In this document: positions 1 through 8,489 of the stretch, in pieces
How the letters are laid out: each line of letters begins with the position of its first letter
How positions within the stretch are numbered: position 1 is the first letter of the stretch
Origin: Pseudomonas wuhanensis
Lineage (GTDB): Bacteria > Pseudomonadota > Gammaproteobacteria > Pseudomonadales > Pseudomonadaceae
Reading direction: 5' to 3'
NCBI RefSeq assembly: GCF_030687395.1
Contig: NZ_CP117430.1
Location: 3,844,001-3,908,000 of the forward strand
DNA length: 64,000 nt
Program-made: the position numbers and the translations under genes
The notes under the pieces: model-generated
Databases searched by the model: none
Told to the model about the DNA's origin: nothing
What the model saw: the letters and a program-made list of their open reading frames with translations, nothing else

Positions 1-939
1 CTGGGAGGCGATGATGGTGGCCAGTGTCGAGAGCGCGACCATCGGCAGCAGCGCCCAGTCAGGTGCCAATAGATAGAATGGATTACGTACCGCTTCAGGG
101 TTCCCGAGGATCAGCGCGCCCTGGCCAAAGTAGTTGAGTACCAAGCCGGGGAGCACCAGGATGAACCAGGCACGAGCAATGGGTTTGCGACCAAAATGGC
201 CCATGTCGGCATACAGTGCTTCAGCACCGGTCAATGCCAACACGACGGCGCCCAGAATGGCAACGCCAATGCCCGGATGAACCACGAAAAATTGCACTGC
301 CCACGCAGGATTCAGCGCTTGCAGCACTTCCGGCCGTTGCAAGATGCCGTAAATGCCGAGTGCGCCCAACACCACAAACCACAGCACCATGACCGGGCCG
401 AACAGGATGCCGATACGCGCCGTGCCGTGTTTCTGTATCAGGAACAGGGCTACCAGGACGACCACGGACAGCGGAACCACCCAATGCTCAATGCCATCGA
501 ACGCAAGCTGTAACCCTTCAACCGCAGAGAGCACCGAGATGGCCGGGGTGATCATGCTGTCCCCGTAAAAAAGTGCCGCGCCAAACAGGCCAAGCAATAC
601 CAGGACCCTGCTCATTTTGGGATACGGCGCCGCAGCCCGACGTGCCAGTGCCGTCAAGGCCATGATGCCCCCCTCGCCCTGGTTGTCGGCGCGCAGGATA
701 AACAGCACGTACTTGATCGAGACGACCCAGATCAGTGACCAGAAGATCAACGACAGAATGCCCAGTACACCGTCGTGATTGGCCTGGACTCCGTAGTGAC
801 CGGCAAACACTTCTTTGAGGGTGTAAAGCGGGCTGGTGCCGATATCCCCATAAACCACGCCCACTGCCGCGATGAGCAAACCTACTCCCGAGGTTCTGGA
901 ATGGGATTCTTCATGGGCAGGGATTGCTGTTTCGCTCAC
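1..939 (-). CDS. kup: Kup-type potassium uptake transporter, C-terminus outside the window
   Basis: The minus strand read down from 939 gives a continuous frame to base 1, so about 313 N-terminal residues of a normally ~630-residue protein are present. It begins with a short polar tail and then [14 protein letters not shown], the signature of the KUP/HAK/KT potassium transporter family, followed by many hydrophobic helices and the motif [18 protein letters not shown]. Kup is an inner-membrane proton-coupled K+ importer. The start chosen is GTG at 939-937; no in-frame ATG lies closer and the upstream Shine-Dalgarno (SD) match is weak. The family assignment is strong; the exact start is less certain. 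Confidence 0.93.
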   Translation of the reverse strand, partial: MSETAIPAHEESHSRTSGVGLLIAAVGVVYGDIGTSPLYTLKEVFAGHYGVQANHDGVLGILSLIFWSLIWVVSIKYVLFILRADNQGEGGIMALTALARRAAAPYPKMSRVLVLLGLFGAALFYGDSMITPAISVLSAVEGLQLAFDGIEHWVVPLSVVVLVALFLIQKHGTARIGILFGPVMVLWFVVLGALGIYGILQRPEVLQALNPAWAVQFFVVHPGIGVAILGAVVLALTGAEALYADMGHFGRKPIARAWFILVLPGLVLNYFGQGALILGNPEAVRNPFYLLAPDWALLPMVALSTLATIIASQ

Positions 940-1191
940 GGGTCGTTTCTCGGAAATTGAGGTAAAGAAATTACATGCCACCCTCGAGCAAGAGGGTTTG
1001 CGGGGTCACTGCGTAGACATTTCGACTCGACCGACATGAACCCCAACAGCTTGATAAGAAGGAGAGATTGCAGGCCTGGCGATGATCAAAAAACGCGGCC
1101 AGTATCATTGCGGGGAAGAGTATCCACCGTAAAAAAACCGTAAAATTCTACCGACAGCACGCTCCGCCAACGACCATCCAGCGACTCGCAC

Positions 1192-1812
1192 CTACTTCGC
1201 CGCCCCGCCACGAGGTTTATAGAACAGGAACTTCCGGGTCTCGGCCGTCCTGGTGTATTTCTTCGCCCAGTCGGGTTCCACCGTTCTGTCGTGGAAATAC
1301 AAAGCACCATGGGTTCGGTCCTTGAGTTGCTTGTTGAGCGCCTTGCGCGCGATTTCCTTGGCGAGGACATACTCGTCGTCTTCCTTTACCTGATCCGCAC
1401 GTCCGTCGCACCACCACGAAAACTGGCAGGAGCCCGTTTCAGAACCCTGCTTGACCACGGCGCACACCGTTTCGGGAAAACCCTTCTGGCCGAGCCGGTT
1501 CATGACCACGCTGGCGACGGCTTCCATGTCCGCACCGGCCACACCTTTGGCTTCCCAATAGATGCTGCGTGCAAGGCAGGTGATTGCATCGTCCAGAGGA
1601 GCTGCGCCCGCCGGATCGACCGCCTGCACTTCGGAAGGGGTGATGACCGCGGACTTGGGCACTGCAAGGTCGCTGTCCTTCTCGGCGGCTTTCTCTTCCA
1701 GGACCTGCGCCTTGTCTTCAGCCACTTCCTGTTTTTGCTCCTGATCGGTCGCCAATACCTCGCCGCCTAGAAGGATGATTGCGAAGCAGGTGACTACCCA
1801 TTTTAATCGCAT
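1192..1812 (-). CDS. SleB-family cell wall hydrolase (Hydrolase_2 domain), exported
   Basis: This 206-residue protein starts with a signal peptide (MRLKWVVTCF followed by a hydrophobic stretch ending in EVLA), then a Glu/Lys/Ala-rich linker. From about residue 90 it carries the SleB-like domain: an AITCLARSIYWEAKG motif with the family's conserved Glu, then AVVMNRLGQKGFPETVCAVV, CQFSWWCDGR and GALYFHDRTVEPDWAKKYTRTA. Members are periplasmic enzymes thought to cleave peptidoglycan glycan strands. The frame is open 11 codons further upstream, but the ATG at 1812 is chosen because it places the signal peptide at the N-terminus. It is divergent from the CAP-domain gene at 2002. Confidence 0.85.
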   Translation of the reverse strand: MRLKWVVTCFAIILLGGEVLATDQEQKQEVAEDKAQVLEEKAAEKDSDLAVPKSAVITPSEVQAVDPAGAAPLDDAITCLARSIYWEAKGVAGADMEAVASVVMNRLGQKGFPETVCAVVKQGSETGSCQFSWWCDGRADQVKEDDEYVLAKEIARKALNKQLKDRTHGALYFHDRTVEPDWAKKYTRTAETRKFLFYKPRGGAAK

Positions 1813-2001
1813 GATCGATACTTCCGATGACACTGGCTTGAGCAATGAAGCGGTGATGTTGTGGCGCTGACCTGCTGTGATTGTAGTCGTCGCCAGTCAT
1901 TCCAGCCGCCTGACAATAAACGCATTACGGCGCAAAAAGGCATTGCGTCCAGAGGGGTGAAATCGCGCATCATGGACGCAGTCCGTCCAAGGGAGAATTT
2001 C

Positions 2002-2853
2002 ATGCGCAGCTTGTCATCCGTTTTGCATCTTGCCGTGTTGTCATTCGGGCTGGTGTTCAGCGTCGCCGCGTCGGCGGCCGATGAAACGCAGCTGGTCGAG
2101 TCGATCAACGTTTACCGCAGCCAGGCGCAACGCTGCGGCGGCCAGGCGTCTTCGGAGTTACCGCCACTGGCGAGCGATCCGCGCCTGGTCCTGTCCGCCA
2201 ACAGCATCGGCGACTTGCAGCAGGCACTGGCCCGCGCGGCTTATCCGATGGTCAATGTGCAGGCGATCAGCTTGTCCGGCCCGCGTGATGCGCCGTCCGC
2301 CATGAAGGCTATTCAGGAGAGCTTCTGCCAAGTGGTGCTGGACCCGCAATTCGTCGACATCGGCGTCAGCCGCGATGGCCGTGAATGGCGCATTGTGCTG
2401 GCGCGTCCGCTATTGACCGGGCGTTTGGGTGATTGGCAGGCGGAGGGACAGAAACTGCTTGAAGCGATGAACAGCGCCCGCGCTCAGACGCGCCAGTGCG
2501 GCACTCAAGCCTTTACCGCCACGACGCCGCTGGCCTGGAACGCCACACTGGGCTCCGCGGCCGAGACCCACAGCCGGGCCATGGCCAACAATAACTATTT
2601 CGATCACAAGGACCGCGACGGCCGCACACCGGGTGATCGGGCTGAACTGGCGGGTTACGCCGGTCAGCAGGTCGGTGAGAACATCGCCGCCGGGCAAGAC
2701 ACGGTTCGCAAGGTGGTCGATGGCTGGCTGGCCAGCCCCGGCCATTGCGCCAACCTGATGAACCCTCAATTTCGCGAGCTGGGCGCGGCTTACGCGGTGG
2801 ACCCGAAGAGTGACGCGGGCATCTATTGGACGGCGATGTTTGGGACGCCGTGA
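2002..2853 (+). CDS. CAP-domain (SCP/PR1-like) secreted protein
   Basis: The 283-residue product has a signal peptide (MRSLSSVLHLAVLSFGLVFS, cleaved near ASAAD), an N-terminal ~115-residue region with its own pair of cysteines, and a C-terminal CAP domain from about residue 150. The CAP signature is visible as LLEAMNSARAQ, THSRAMANNNYFDHKDRDGRT, VGENIAAGQ, VVDGWLASPGHCANLMNP and YWTAMFG. The role of bacterial CAP proteins is poorly known; extracytoplasmic location is likely. The frame is open to 1861, but the ATG at 2002 follows GGGAGAA by a proper distance and begins the signal sequence. Confidence 0.85.
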   Translation: MRSLSSVLHLAVLSFGLVFSVAASAADETQLVESINVYRSQAQRCGGQASSELPPLASDPRLVLSANSIGDLQQALARAAYPMVNVQAISLSGPRDAPSAMKAIQESFCQVVLDPQFVDIGVSRDGREWRIVLARPLLTGRLGDWQAEGQKLLEAMNSARAQTRQCGTQAFTATTPLAWNATLGSAAETHSRAMANNNYFDHKDRDGRTPGDRAELAGYAGQQVGENIAAGQDTVRKVVDGWLASPGHCANLMNPQFRELGAAYAVDPKSDAGIYWTAMFGTP

Positions 2854-2888
2854 AGGCTTGAATCGACAGTTGAAAAAGGAATCGTCAT

Positions 2889-4247
2889 TTGAATAAAGCC
2901 CCCTCCTCGACCGTCGAACAGGACCTGTCGAAGCCTGAGGCCATCAGCCTGCGGGAAGCGTTTCTGTTCTGGCTGAAGCTCGGATTCATCAGTTTCGGCG
3001 GGCCAGCCGGACAGATCTCGATCATGCACCAGGAGTTGGTGGAGCGCCGACGCTGGATCTCGGAACGGCGCTTTCTGCATGCCCTCAACTACTGCATGTT
3101 GCTGCCCGGGCCGGAGGCTCAGCAGCTGGCGACCTACATCGGTTGGCTGATGCACCGCACATGGGGCGGCCTGATTGCCGGCGCGCTGTTTGTGCTGCCT
3201 TCGCTGTTCATCCTGATCGGGCTGTCGTGGGTGTACATCGCCTTTGGCGAAGTGCCGGTGGTGGCCGGGCTTTTTTATGGGATCAAGCCTGCCGTGACCG
3301 CCATTGTGGTGCAGGCGGCCCACCGAATCGGCTCGCGGGCATTAAAGAACAACTGGCTATGGGGAATCGCCGCGGCCTCATTCACGGCCATCTTCGTGTT
3401 CAATGTGCCGTTCCCGCTGATTGTGCTGGGCGCTGCGATTATCGGTTATTTCGGCGGACGTCTGGCGCCTGAAAGGTTCAGGACCGGGGGCCACAGCGCT
3501 GCGAAAAAATCCTTCGGCCCGGCCTTGATCGACGACGACACCCCGACTCCCGAACATGCCCGTTTCAGCAGTTTTAAATTGCTGCGACTGCTGCTGGTGG
3601 GTGCGGTCTTGTGGGTGCTGCCGATGGGGATTCTCACCGCCCTGTTCGGCTGGGAAGGCACCCTGACCCAGATGGCCTGGTTCTTTACCAAAGCAGCATT
3701 GCTGACGTTCGGCGGCGCGTATGCCGTGCTGCCTTATGTGTATCAGGGCGCTGTTGGTCACTATGGCTGGCTGACACCCACGCAGATGATCGATGGGCTG
3801 GCGCTCGGCGAAACCACCCCCGGGCCGCTGATCATGGTGGTGGCCTTCGTCGGTTTTGTCGGCGCCTATGTGCATCAGGTGTTCGGCCCTGATCAAATGT
3901 TCCTGGCCGGCGCCCTCGCCGCCACGCTGGTGACCTGGTTTACCTTCCTGCCTTCATTCCTGTTCATCTTCGCTGGCGGTCCGCTGGTGGAGTCGACGCA
4001 CAACGAACTCAGGCTCACCGCGCCGCTGACCGCGATTACCGCGGCGGTGGTCGGCGTGATTCTTAATCTGGCGTGTTTCTTCGGCTACCACGTGCTGTGG
4101 CCCAACGGCTTCAGCGGCCAACTCGACTGGCCTTCGGCGCTGATCGCCATTGCAGCGGCCATTGCCTTGTTCCGCTTCAAGCGGGGGGTGATCGAGGTGC
4201 TGCTGGGTTGCGGGTTGATTGGATTGGCGGTGCATCTGCTGCGCTAG
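2889..4247 (+). CDS. chrA: ChrA chromate efflux transporter, two CHR domains
   Basis: This 452-residue integral membrane protein has the duplicated CHR architecture. The first half has the motif FWLKLGFISFGGPAGQIS and LNYCMLLPGPEAQQLATYIGW. The second half, after a hydrophilic linker near residues 195-235, has FFTKAALLTFGGAYAVLPYV and GLALGETTPGPLIMVVAFVGF. Long-chain CHR proteins expel chromate across the inner membrane. The frame begins with TTG at 2889, preceded by AAAGGAA, so a non-ATG start is likely real. It lies 35 bp after the CAP gene and could share its transcript. It converges with the gene ending at 4260. Confidence 0.93.
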   Translation: MNKAPSSTVEQDLSKPEAISLREAFLFWLKLGFISFGGPAGQISIMHQELVERRRWISERRFLHALNYCMLLPGPEAQQLATYIGWLMHRTWGGLIAGALFVLPSLFILIGLSWVYIAFGEVPVVAGLFYGIKPAVTAIVVQAAHRIGSRALKNNWLWGIAAASFTAIFVFNVPFPLIVLGAAIIGYFGGRLAPERFRTGGHSAAKKSFGPALIDDDTPTPEHARFSSFKLLRLLLVGAVLWVLPMGILTALFGWEGTLTQMAWFFTKAALLTFGGAYAVLPYVYQGAVGHYGWLTPTQMIDGLALGETTPGPLIMVVAFVGFVGAYVHQVFGPDQMFLAGALAATLVTWFTFLPSFLFIFAGGPLVESTHNELRLTAPLTAITAAVVGVILNLACFFGYHVLWPNGFSGQLDWPSALIAIAAAIALFRFKRGVIEVLLGCGLIGLAVHLLR

Positions 4248-4259
4248 CGCCCGACAAAA

Positions 4260-4658
4260 TCAATGAAGTTGCCGCTGCCGCTGTAGCTCGGTCTTCAACC
4301 AGAGGTTGGCCGGTTGTATACCTGCCGGACAGCGCACTTCATAGGCGAGGCCACTCTTGCTGCTCTGGGTGGCCGCCTGCTCAATGAAGTCTTCTGCGCT
4401 GTTTACCTTGTCCTCCTCCTCAAGGTACTCCAGCTTCTTCTGCAGATGCGCCCGGGCCTGAGGGCCGTGGTATTCGCTGCCGTTGCGCACAAACCGGCAT
4501 TCGCTGTGCTCGATAAAGTCCAGCAAGCTGTTTATTTCCTGAGTGGCCTGAGGTGAGGTTTGTGCCTGGGCATTGAACGCCATGATGGTCAGGCCGATAC
4601 CCGCCGCGATCAGCCTTTGACCGAGGGGTCGAGTGATATGCCAAGTCAGAAATCCCAT
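4260..4658 (-). CDS. DUF5329/YfeK-like small periplasmic protein
   Basis: The 132-residue protein has a signal peptide with an Ala-rich end (IMAFNAQAQ) and a body matching the pattern I remember for the DUF5329/YfeK group: EINSLLDFIEHSECRFVRNG, then HLQKKLEYLEEEDKVNSAEDFIEQAATQSSKSGLAYEVRCPAG. Two cysteines (in SECRF and VRCPAG) are placed to form a disulfide. The function of the family is unknown. It lies downstream of the small lipoprotein gene on the same strand with a 64-bp gap holding a strong hairpin, so the two are probably one transcription unit. Confidence 0.7.
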   Translation of the reverse strand: MGFLTWHITRPLGQRLIAAGIGLTIMAFNAQAQTSPQATQEINSLLDFIEHSECRFVRNGSEYHGPQARAHLQKKLEYLEEEDKVNSAEDFIEQAATQSSKSGLAYEVRCPAGIQPANLWLKTELQRQRQLH

Positions 4659-4680
4659 GGTTATTCCTCAGGAAAGAATT

Positions 4681-4704
4681 CAGAGCGGCAATGACCCCGC
4701 TCTG
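4681..4704. promoter_or_regulatory. Intercistronic hairpin between lipoprotein and DUF5329 genes
   Basis: CAGAGCGG at 4681-4688 pairs perfectly with CCGCTCTG at 4697-4704 around an 8-base loop. There is no good U-run on either strand, so it looks more like an RNA-processing, stability or partial attenuation hairpin than a full terminator. Confidence 0.5.
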
Positions 4705-4722
4705 AAACCGGGCGCGAAAGGG

Positions 4723-4965
4723 TCAATCGTCGCCCTGGTTGTCATTGTCGTCACGGTCGCGGTGTCGACGGCGATCATCACGGCGATCATAATCCCGGTC
4801 ATACCCTCGACCATCGTAATAATAGCCTCGGTCATGGTCGCGACGGTATTCACGGCGGTGATCATGATCCCGATCGTACCTGTCTCCATCTTCCCAATGA
4901 GGATAGCAACCTCCCAGCAGGAGAGTGCTTGCAATGGTCAGGGTCATTATCGCGATGCGCTTCAT
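4723..4965 (-). CDS. Small lipoprotein with Asp/Arg/Tyr-rich tail
   Basis: This 80-residue protein begins MKRIAIMTLTIASTLLLGGC, a type II signal peptide whose LGGC lipobox gives a lipidated Cys at about residue 20. After YPHWEDG the remainder is almost only D, R, Y, H and G in an irregular repetitive order. Such tails are intrinsically disordered and may bind metal or polyanions; the function is unknown. It is the first gene of a likely pair with the DUF5329 gene. The opposite strand also has an open frame here, but that frame has no signal or family features. Confidence 0.75.
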   Translation of the reverse strand: MKRIAIMTLTIASTLLLGGCYPHWEDGDRYDRDHDHRREYRRDHDRGYYYDGRGYDRDYDRRDDRRRHRDRDDNDNQGDD

Positions 4966-5089
4966 TTGAACGTCCTAAAAGGTCAGGGCTGCGGGGATGA
5001 GGTGACGCTGGCGGCGAATTCAATTGCCGTGCGTTCAAACCCATCAATACGACCTTCCAACCGATCAATGATTCATTCAGCGCCTGGCC

Positions 5090-5326
5090 TTACAGCGTCC
5101 TTTGGCTGTTCCCGATGGTTTTGGCTTTTTCGATGGCCCACTCCATCGCAGCCTCCATGTCCAGCAGATGCGGCGACGGGTGGTTGTCCTCGACGATGAC
5201 CGAGCCGTCCGGCCGGTAAACACCGATGAACATCTTCAGCGAGCCATCTCTTAATATCTCGGCTTTGACCTCGATGCTGCATCCGTTCGATAGCGTTTCC
5301 GAGTGGATCATGTGGCGCTCAGTCAT
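5090..5326 (-). CDS. Hypothetical 78-residue protein
   Basis: I do not recognise this protein. It reads MTERHMIHSETLSNGCSIEV and continues as a mixed alpha/beta soluble sequence with IGVYRPDGSVIVEDNHPSP and a C-terminal helix (MEAAMEWAIEKAKTIG). There is no signal peptide or membrane helix. The ATG at 5326 is chosen over the upstream start at 5365 because it follows GGGAGGAA. It stands alone between the small lipoprotein and the DeoR regulator, all on the minus strand. Confidence 0.6.
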   Translation of the reverse strand: MTERHMIHSETLSNGCSIEVKAEILRDGSLKMFIGVYRPDGSVIVEDNHPSPHLLDMEAAMEWAIEKAKTIGNSQRTL

Positions 5327-5387
5327 GACTGCATTCCTCCCGTCGTAGCTATCAGCGTAAACCATGCAGCGCCGAGCGCGATGACGC

Positions 5388-6176
5388 TCAAGCGTCTATC
5401 TGCACCACCTCGATCCCCAGCTTTTGATAATCCTCGACATTGCCCGAGGCCACGTGACGTTCGGTGATCAGCGTATGCACACGGTTGCAAGGCGCAACAA
5501 CGAAGGGCTCCACCGCCCCCAGTTTGTCCGCGGTGGTGACGGCAATCACGTGGGAAGCGCTGGCGAGCATCGCCTGCTTCACCGGCACCTCATCGAAATG
5601 CAGCGAGCTGATGCCGACTTCCGGATGAATGGCGCAGACCCCGGTGAACACCAGGTCGGCCTTGACGCCTTCGATCAGCCGCAGGGTTTCATGGCCGCCG
5701 GAAGACATCGTCGCGGGATTGAGCTGACCACCGGCGACGATCACCGTGATGCCTTTATATTCGGCCAGGGTGATCGCGATCATCGGCGACGCGGTGATGG
5801 CCGTGATGGAGATGTCAGCGGGCAGCGAGCGCGCGATCTGCAGCGTAGTACTGCCGGAATCGAAAATCACGATCTGGCCGCTTTTGACCCGGCGTGCGGC
5901 GAGTTGGGCCAGACGGGTTTTCACCTCATCGGTTTCGCCGACCCGGGTGAAGTAATCCTTGCCCGTGTCCTTGGGCCGTGGCAGCGCCCCGCCGTGCACC
6001 CGCTGCACCAGCCCGGCGCTGGCCAGCTCTGACAAATCCCGGCGGATGGTGTCTTCGGACACCGTGAAATGCTGGCTCAATTCGGAGGCCATGACCTTGC
6101 CGTCGCGTTCGAGGATCAGCAGGATTTTCTGACGGCGCAGTTGTGGGAGTTCGGCGGTGGAATGCTCGACTTGCAT
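5388..6176 (-). CDS. DeoR/GlpR-family transcriptional regulator
   Basis: The 262-residue product starts with the DeoR-type winged HTH (residues ~9-60: LRRQKILLILERDGKVMASEL, then VSEDTIRRDLSELASAGLVQRVHGGAL). The C-terminal DeoRC sugar-phosphate sensor domain follows, with IFDSGSTTLQIA and the GVCAIHPEVGISSLHFDEV region. Such proteins usually repress sugar or polyol genes, releasing DNA on binding a phosphorylated intermediate. No sugar catabolic gene is adjacent, so the target is unknown. The frame is open to 6296, but the ATG at 6176 matches the family N-terminus. Confidence 0.88.
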   Translation of the reverse strand: MQVEHSTAELPQLRRQKILLILERDGKVMASELSQHFTVSEDTIRRDLSELASAGLVQRVHGGALPRPKDTGKDYFTRVGETDEVKTRLAQLAARRVKSGQIVIFDSGSTTLQIARSLPADISITAITASPMIAITLAEYKGITVIVAGGQLNPATMSSGGHETLRLIEGVKADLVFTGVCAIHPEVGISSLHFDEVPVKQAMLASASHVIAVTTADKLGAVEPFVVAPCNRVHTLITERHVASGNVEDYQKLGIEVVQIDA

Positions 6177-6285
6177 GGTTATGCCTGTTTTTGCGTGTTT
6201 GTGCGAGATTAGCCAAACACCGGGATGAACACAACCAGCAGCAATGCCAGGCGCTCCCACAGGGATTGTGTTTGACTGATGCCCA

Positions 6286-7179
6286 TCACAACGCACTCAC
6301 GATGAACTCGCGCAACCATTGATGCGCAGGGTCGCGATGCACCCGTTCGGCCCAGAGCATCGACATCTCATAACCCGGGACTTCAAGCGGTGGCTCGACC
6401 ACTTCTAGCGCACGCGCATCGCGAACCAGCCGCGACGGCAGCATCGCCACCATGTCAGTACTCTCCACCACCGACCGGACAAACAGGAAATGGGGAACCG
6501 ACAGCACTACCCGGCGCGTCAGGCCCACCTGCGAAAGCGCTTTATCGGTAACACCCTGGAAGCCCCCGCCATCCGGTGACACGATCACCTGGTCGAGCTC
6601 ACAGAACTGCTCAAGCGTTGGCCGCTTTTTCAACTGCGGATGGCCTGCCCGCCCTACCAATACATACCGCTCGGTAAACAACGCGCGGCGCCGCAAGCCG
6701 AGGGGCGCGTCCTCGCTGGTGTGAAAAGCCAGATCGATTGCCCCCTGCTCCGCTTGTCTGGCGATCTGTGACGGAACCAGGTCAAACACCGCCAGACGCG
6801 TGCCCGGTGCTGCCGAACGCAGCCCTGCCAACGCTGGCAACACGATGGTCGACTCACCGTAGTCAGACGCCATGACATTCCACGTCTGCCGTGCCTCGGC
6901 CGGGTTGAAAGGACTGGCGGGCGATACAGCGCGCTCCAAGGCTTCCAGTGCCTGGCGCAACGGCTCGCGCAACTCATCGGCCCTGGCCGTGGGCCGCATG
7001 CCCCGTGGCCCTGGCAGCAACAGCGGATCACCGAAAATGTCCCGCAATTTGGCGAGATGAACACTCACTGAAGGTTGAGACAAATTCAGGCGTTGCGCCG
7101 CACGGGTCACGTTGTGTTCCGAGAGCAAGACATCAAGGGTCAGCAGCAAGTTGATGTCCAGACGTCGCAGATTATTCAT
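6286..7179 (-). CDS. LysR-family regulator
   Basis: The 297-residue protein has the LysR HTH at its N-terminus (MNNLRRLDINLLLTLDVLLS, then HNVTRAAQRLNLSQPSVSVHLAKLR). An effector-binding domain of two alpha/beta lobes follows. The TRAAQRLNLSQPSVS form recalls the NodD/LeuO-like branch. It is divergent from the quinone oxidoreductase gene at 7265 across 85 bp that contain a perfect ATATTGG/CCAATAT palindrome. This is the classic arrangement for a LysR protein controlling its divergent neighbour in response to a small molecule. Confidence 0.9.
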   Translation of the reverse strand: MNNLRRLDINLLLTLDVLLSEHNVTRAAQRLNLSQPSVSVHLAKLRDIFGDPLLLPGPRGMRPTARADELREPLRQALEALERAVSPASPFNPAEARQTWNVMASDYGESTIVLPALAGLRSAAPGTRLAVFDLVPSQIARQAEQGAIDLAFHTSEDAPLGLRRRALFTERYVLVGRAGHPQLKKRPTLEQFCELDQVIVSPDGGGFQGVTDKALSQVGLTRRVVLSVPHFLFVRSVVESTDMVAMLPSRLVRDARALEVVEPPLEVPGYEMSMLWAERVHRDPAHQWLREFIVSAL

Positions 7180-7192
7180 GACAATACCTAGC

Positions 7193-7216
7193 ATATTGGT
7201 TATTCATTTCCAATAT
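7193..7216. promoter_or_regulatory. Candidate LysR operator in the divergent promoter
   Basis: ATATTGG at 7193-7199 and CCAATAT at 7210-7216 form a perfect 7-bp inverted repeat with a 10-bp spacer. It contains an interrupted T-N11-A type dyad and lies between the starts of the LysR gene (7179) and the oxidoreductase gene (7265). Confidence 0.6.
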
Positions 7217-7264
7217 ACCGGGCAACATCCGATTCTGCAGGCTCCTGATACTGGAGACTGCGCA

Positions 7265-8098
7265 ATGAATGTTCTGCTCGTTTATGCCCATCCCGAACCC
7301 AAATCCTTGAACGGTTCACTCAAGGACTTTGCCGTCAAACGCCTGGAGGCTGCCGGCCACCAGGTGCAGGTCTCCGATCTATACGCGATGGACTGGAAGG
7401 CCTCGCTGGATGCCGATGACAGTCCCGGCCGGCCGACTGACGCGCGGTTCGATCCTTCGCTGGACTCCAAGCGCGCCTTCGAAGAAGGCCGGCAAAGCCA
7501 GGACATCGCCCTCGAACAGGAAAAACTGCTCTGGGCCGATGCCCTCATTCTGCAGTTTCCGCTGTGGTGGTTCTCGATGCCGGCGATCCTCAAAGGCTGG
7601 GTGGAACGCGTTTATGCCTATGGGTTTGCCTATGGCGTGGGGGAACACTCCGATGCGCGCTGGGGCGACCGCTATGGGGAAGGTACGCTGGCGGGCAAAC
7701 GGGCGATGCTGATCGTCACCGCAGGTGGATGGGAGTCTCATTACAGCCCTCGGGGCATCAATGGGCCCATCGATGATCTGTTATTCCCCATTCAGCACGG
7801 CGTACTGTTTTACCCCGGCTTCGACGTGCTGCCACCGTTCGTGATCTATCGGACCAGCCGAATGGATGAAGCGAAATTCACAACGACCTGTGACGCCCTC
7901 GGACAACGGCTTGATGACCTCGGGAGGACCGCGCCGATTCCTTTCCGACCGCAAAATGCAGGGGCGTATGACATCCCGCAACTCACGTTGCGCCCCGAGA
8001 TTGCTTCGGATCAGTCTGGCTTTGCGGCTCACGTCGGAGAGGCTGAACGCGATGAGCCAGGCGTACGTGCGCCATCCGCAAAAGCGCGCGCCGTGTAG
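7265..8098 (+). CDS. Flavodoxin-fold NAD(P)H:quinone oxidoreductase-like protein
   Basis: The 277-residue product opens with MNVLLVYAHPEPKSLNGSLK, the FMN-binding start of the NQO1/KefF/MdaB-type flavodoxin-like fold. It continues with QEKLLWADALILQFPLWWFSMPAILKGWVERVY, a hallmark of that family, and VTAGGWESHYSPRGINGPIDDLLFPIQHGVLFYPGFDVLP. Relatives reduce quinones with NAD(P)H in the cytosol, often under control of a divergent LysR regulator as here. The sequence is longer than typical (~200) because of a C-terminal extension after about residue 240 that looks low in family signal. The ATG at 7265 is the family start. Confidence 0.87.
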   Translation: MNVLLVYAHPEPKSLNGSLKDFAVKRLEAAGHQVQVSDLYAMDWKASLDADDSPGRPTDARFDPSLDSKRAFEEGRQSQDIALEQEKLLWADALILQFPLWWFSMPAILKGWVERVYAYGFAYGVGEHSDARWGDRYGEGTLAGKRAMLIVTAGGWESHYSPRGINGPIDDLLFPIQHGVLFYPGFDVLPPFVIYRTSRMDEAKFTTTCDALGQRLDDLGRTAPIPFRPQNAGAYDIPQLTLRPEIASDQSGFAAHVGEAERDEPGVRAPSAKARAV

Positions 8099-8123
8099 AA
8101 CAACCTGGCTACCCGCAAACACG

Positions 8124-8148
8124 AAAAAGCCCGCACAAGGCGGGCTTT
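8124..8148 (-). terminator. Rho-independent terminator, minus strand
   Basis: AAAGCCCGC (8126-8134) pairs with GCGGGCTTT (8140-8148). On the minus strand the hairpin is followed by five U residues, whereas on the plus strand it is followed by GGAAA. It therefore ends a leftward transcript, either from the structured element at 8150-8402 or from the phosphatase gene at 8490. Confidence 0.75.
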
Positions 8149-8149
8149 G

Positions 8150-8402
8150 GAAATCGATGTAGGTGGCCAGTGCTGGTCTCTGGCTTACAAGGTTTATCGG
8201 GCCTCTCACAGAACAGGATTTTTAACTTTGGGCTGTTCTGCCTCACACGGCATAAGGGCTGGATCTCAGCGCGGAGATCTTTCTAACCGTGTACCCTTGG
8301 GAGCGCGCCCCACGCTTCCTCGCTATCCCTTTGCGCATCAGTCTGCGTCTTCACCTACAGCTTCAGAATAGCAAATCATTCGAGGCCTGGGTCAGGCTTT
8401 TT
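8150..8402. ncRNA. Candidate structured RNA element between convergent genes
   Basis: This 250-bp stretch has no convincing gene but is dense in hairpins: GCCAG/CTGGC near 8165-8185, AGAACAG/CTGTTCT near 8208-8240, GATCT/AGATC near 8262-8282, and GGG/CCC around the CGCGCT loop near 8300. It ends on the plus strand in GCCTG-GGT-CAGGC plus five T (8385-8402), and on the minus strand in the stronger hairpin at 8124-8148. Strand is therefore undecided. I cannot match it to a named sRNA. Confidence 0.4.
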
Positions 8403-8489
8403 AGACCGATTCTCTTCCAAGGAAACAGTGGGAGGATTGAACAATTCTAATGGCGCGCGCCCTCACCACAATGGATCTCTTCTTCCCCT

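Noticed and set aside
4633..5199. 188-codon plus-strand frame rich in Ile/Val opposite the small lipoprotein
   Set aside because: The hydrophobic composition is the antisense of Asp/Arg/Tyr codons. The minus strand has a lipobox and proper start.
8147..8371. 74-codon plus-strand frame
   Set aside because: It lies over the hairpin-rich element, has no SD and no protein features. Structure explains the sequence better.
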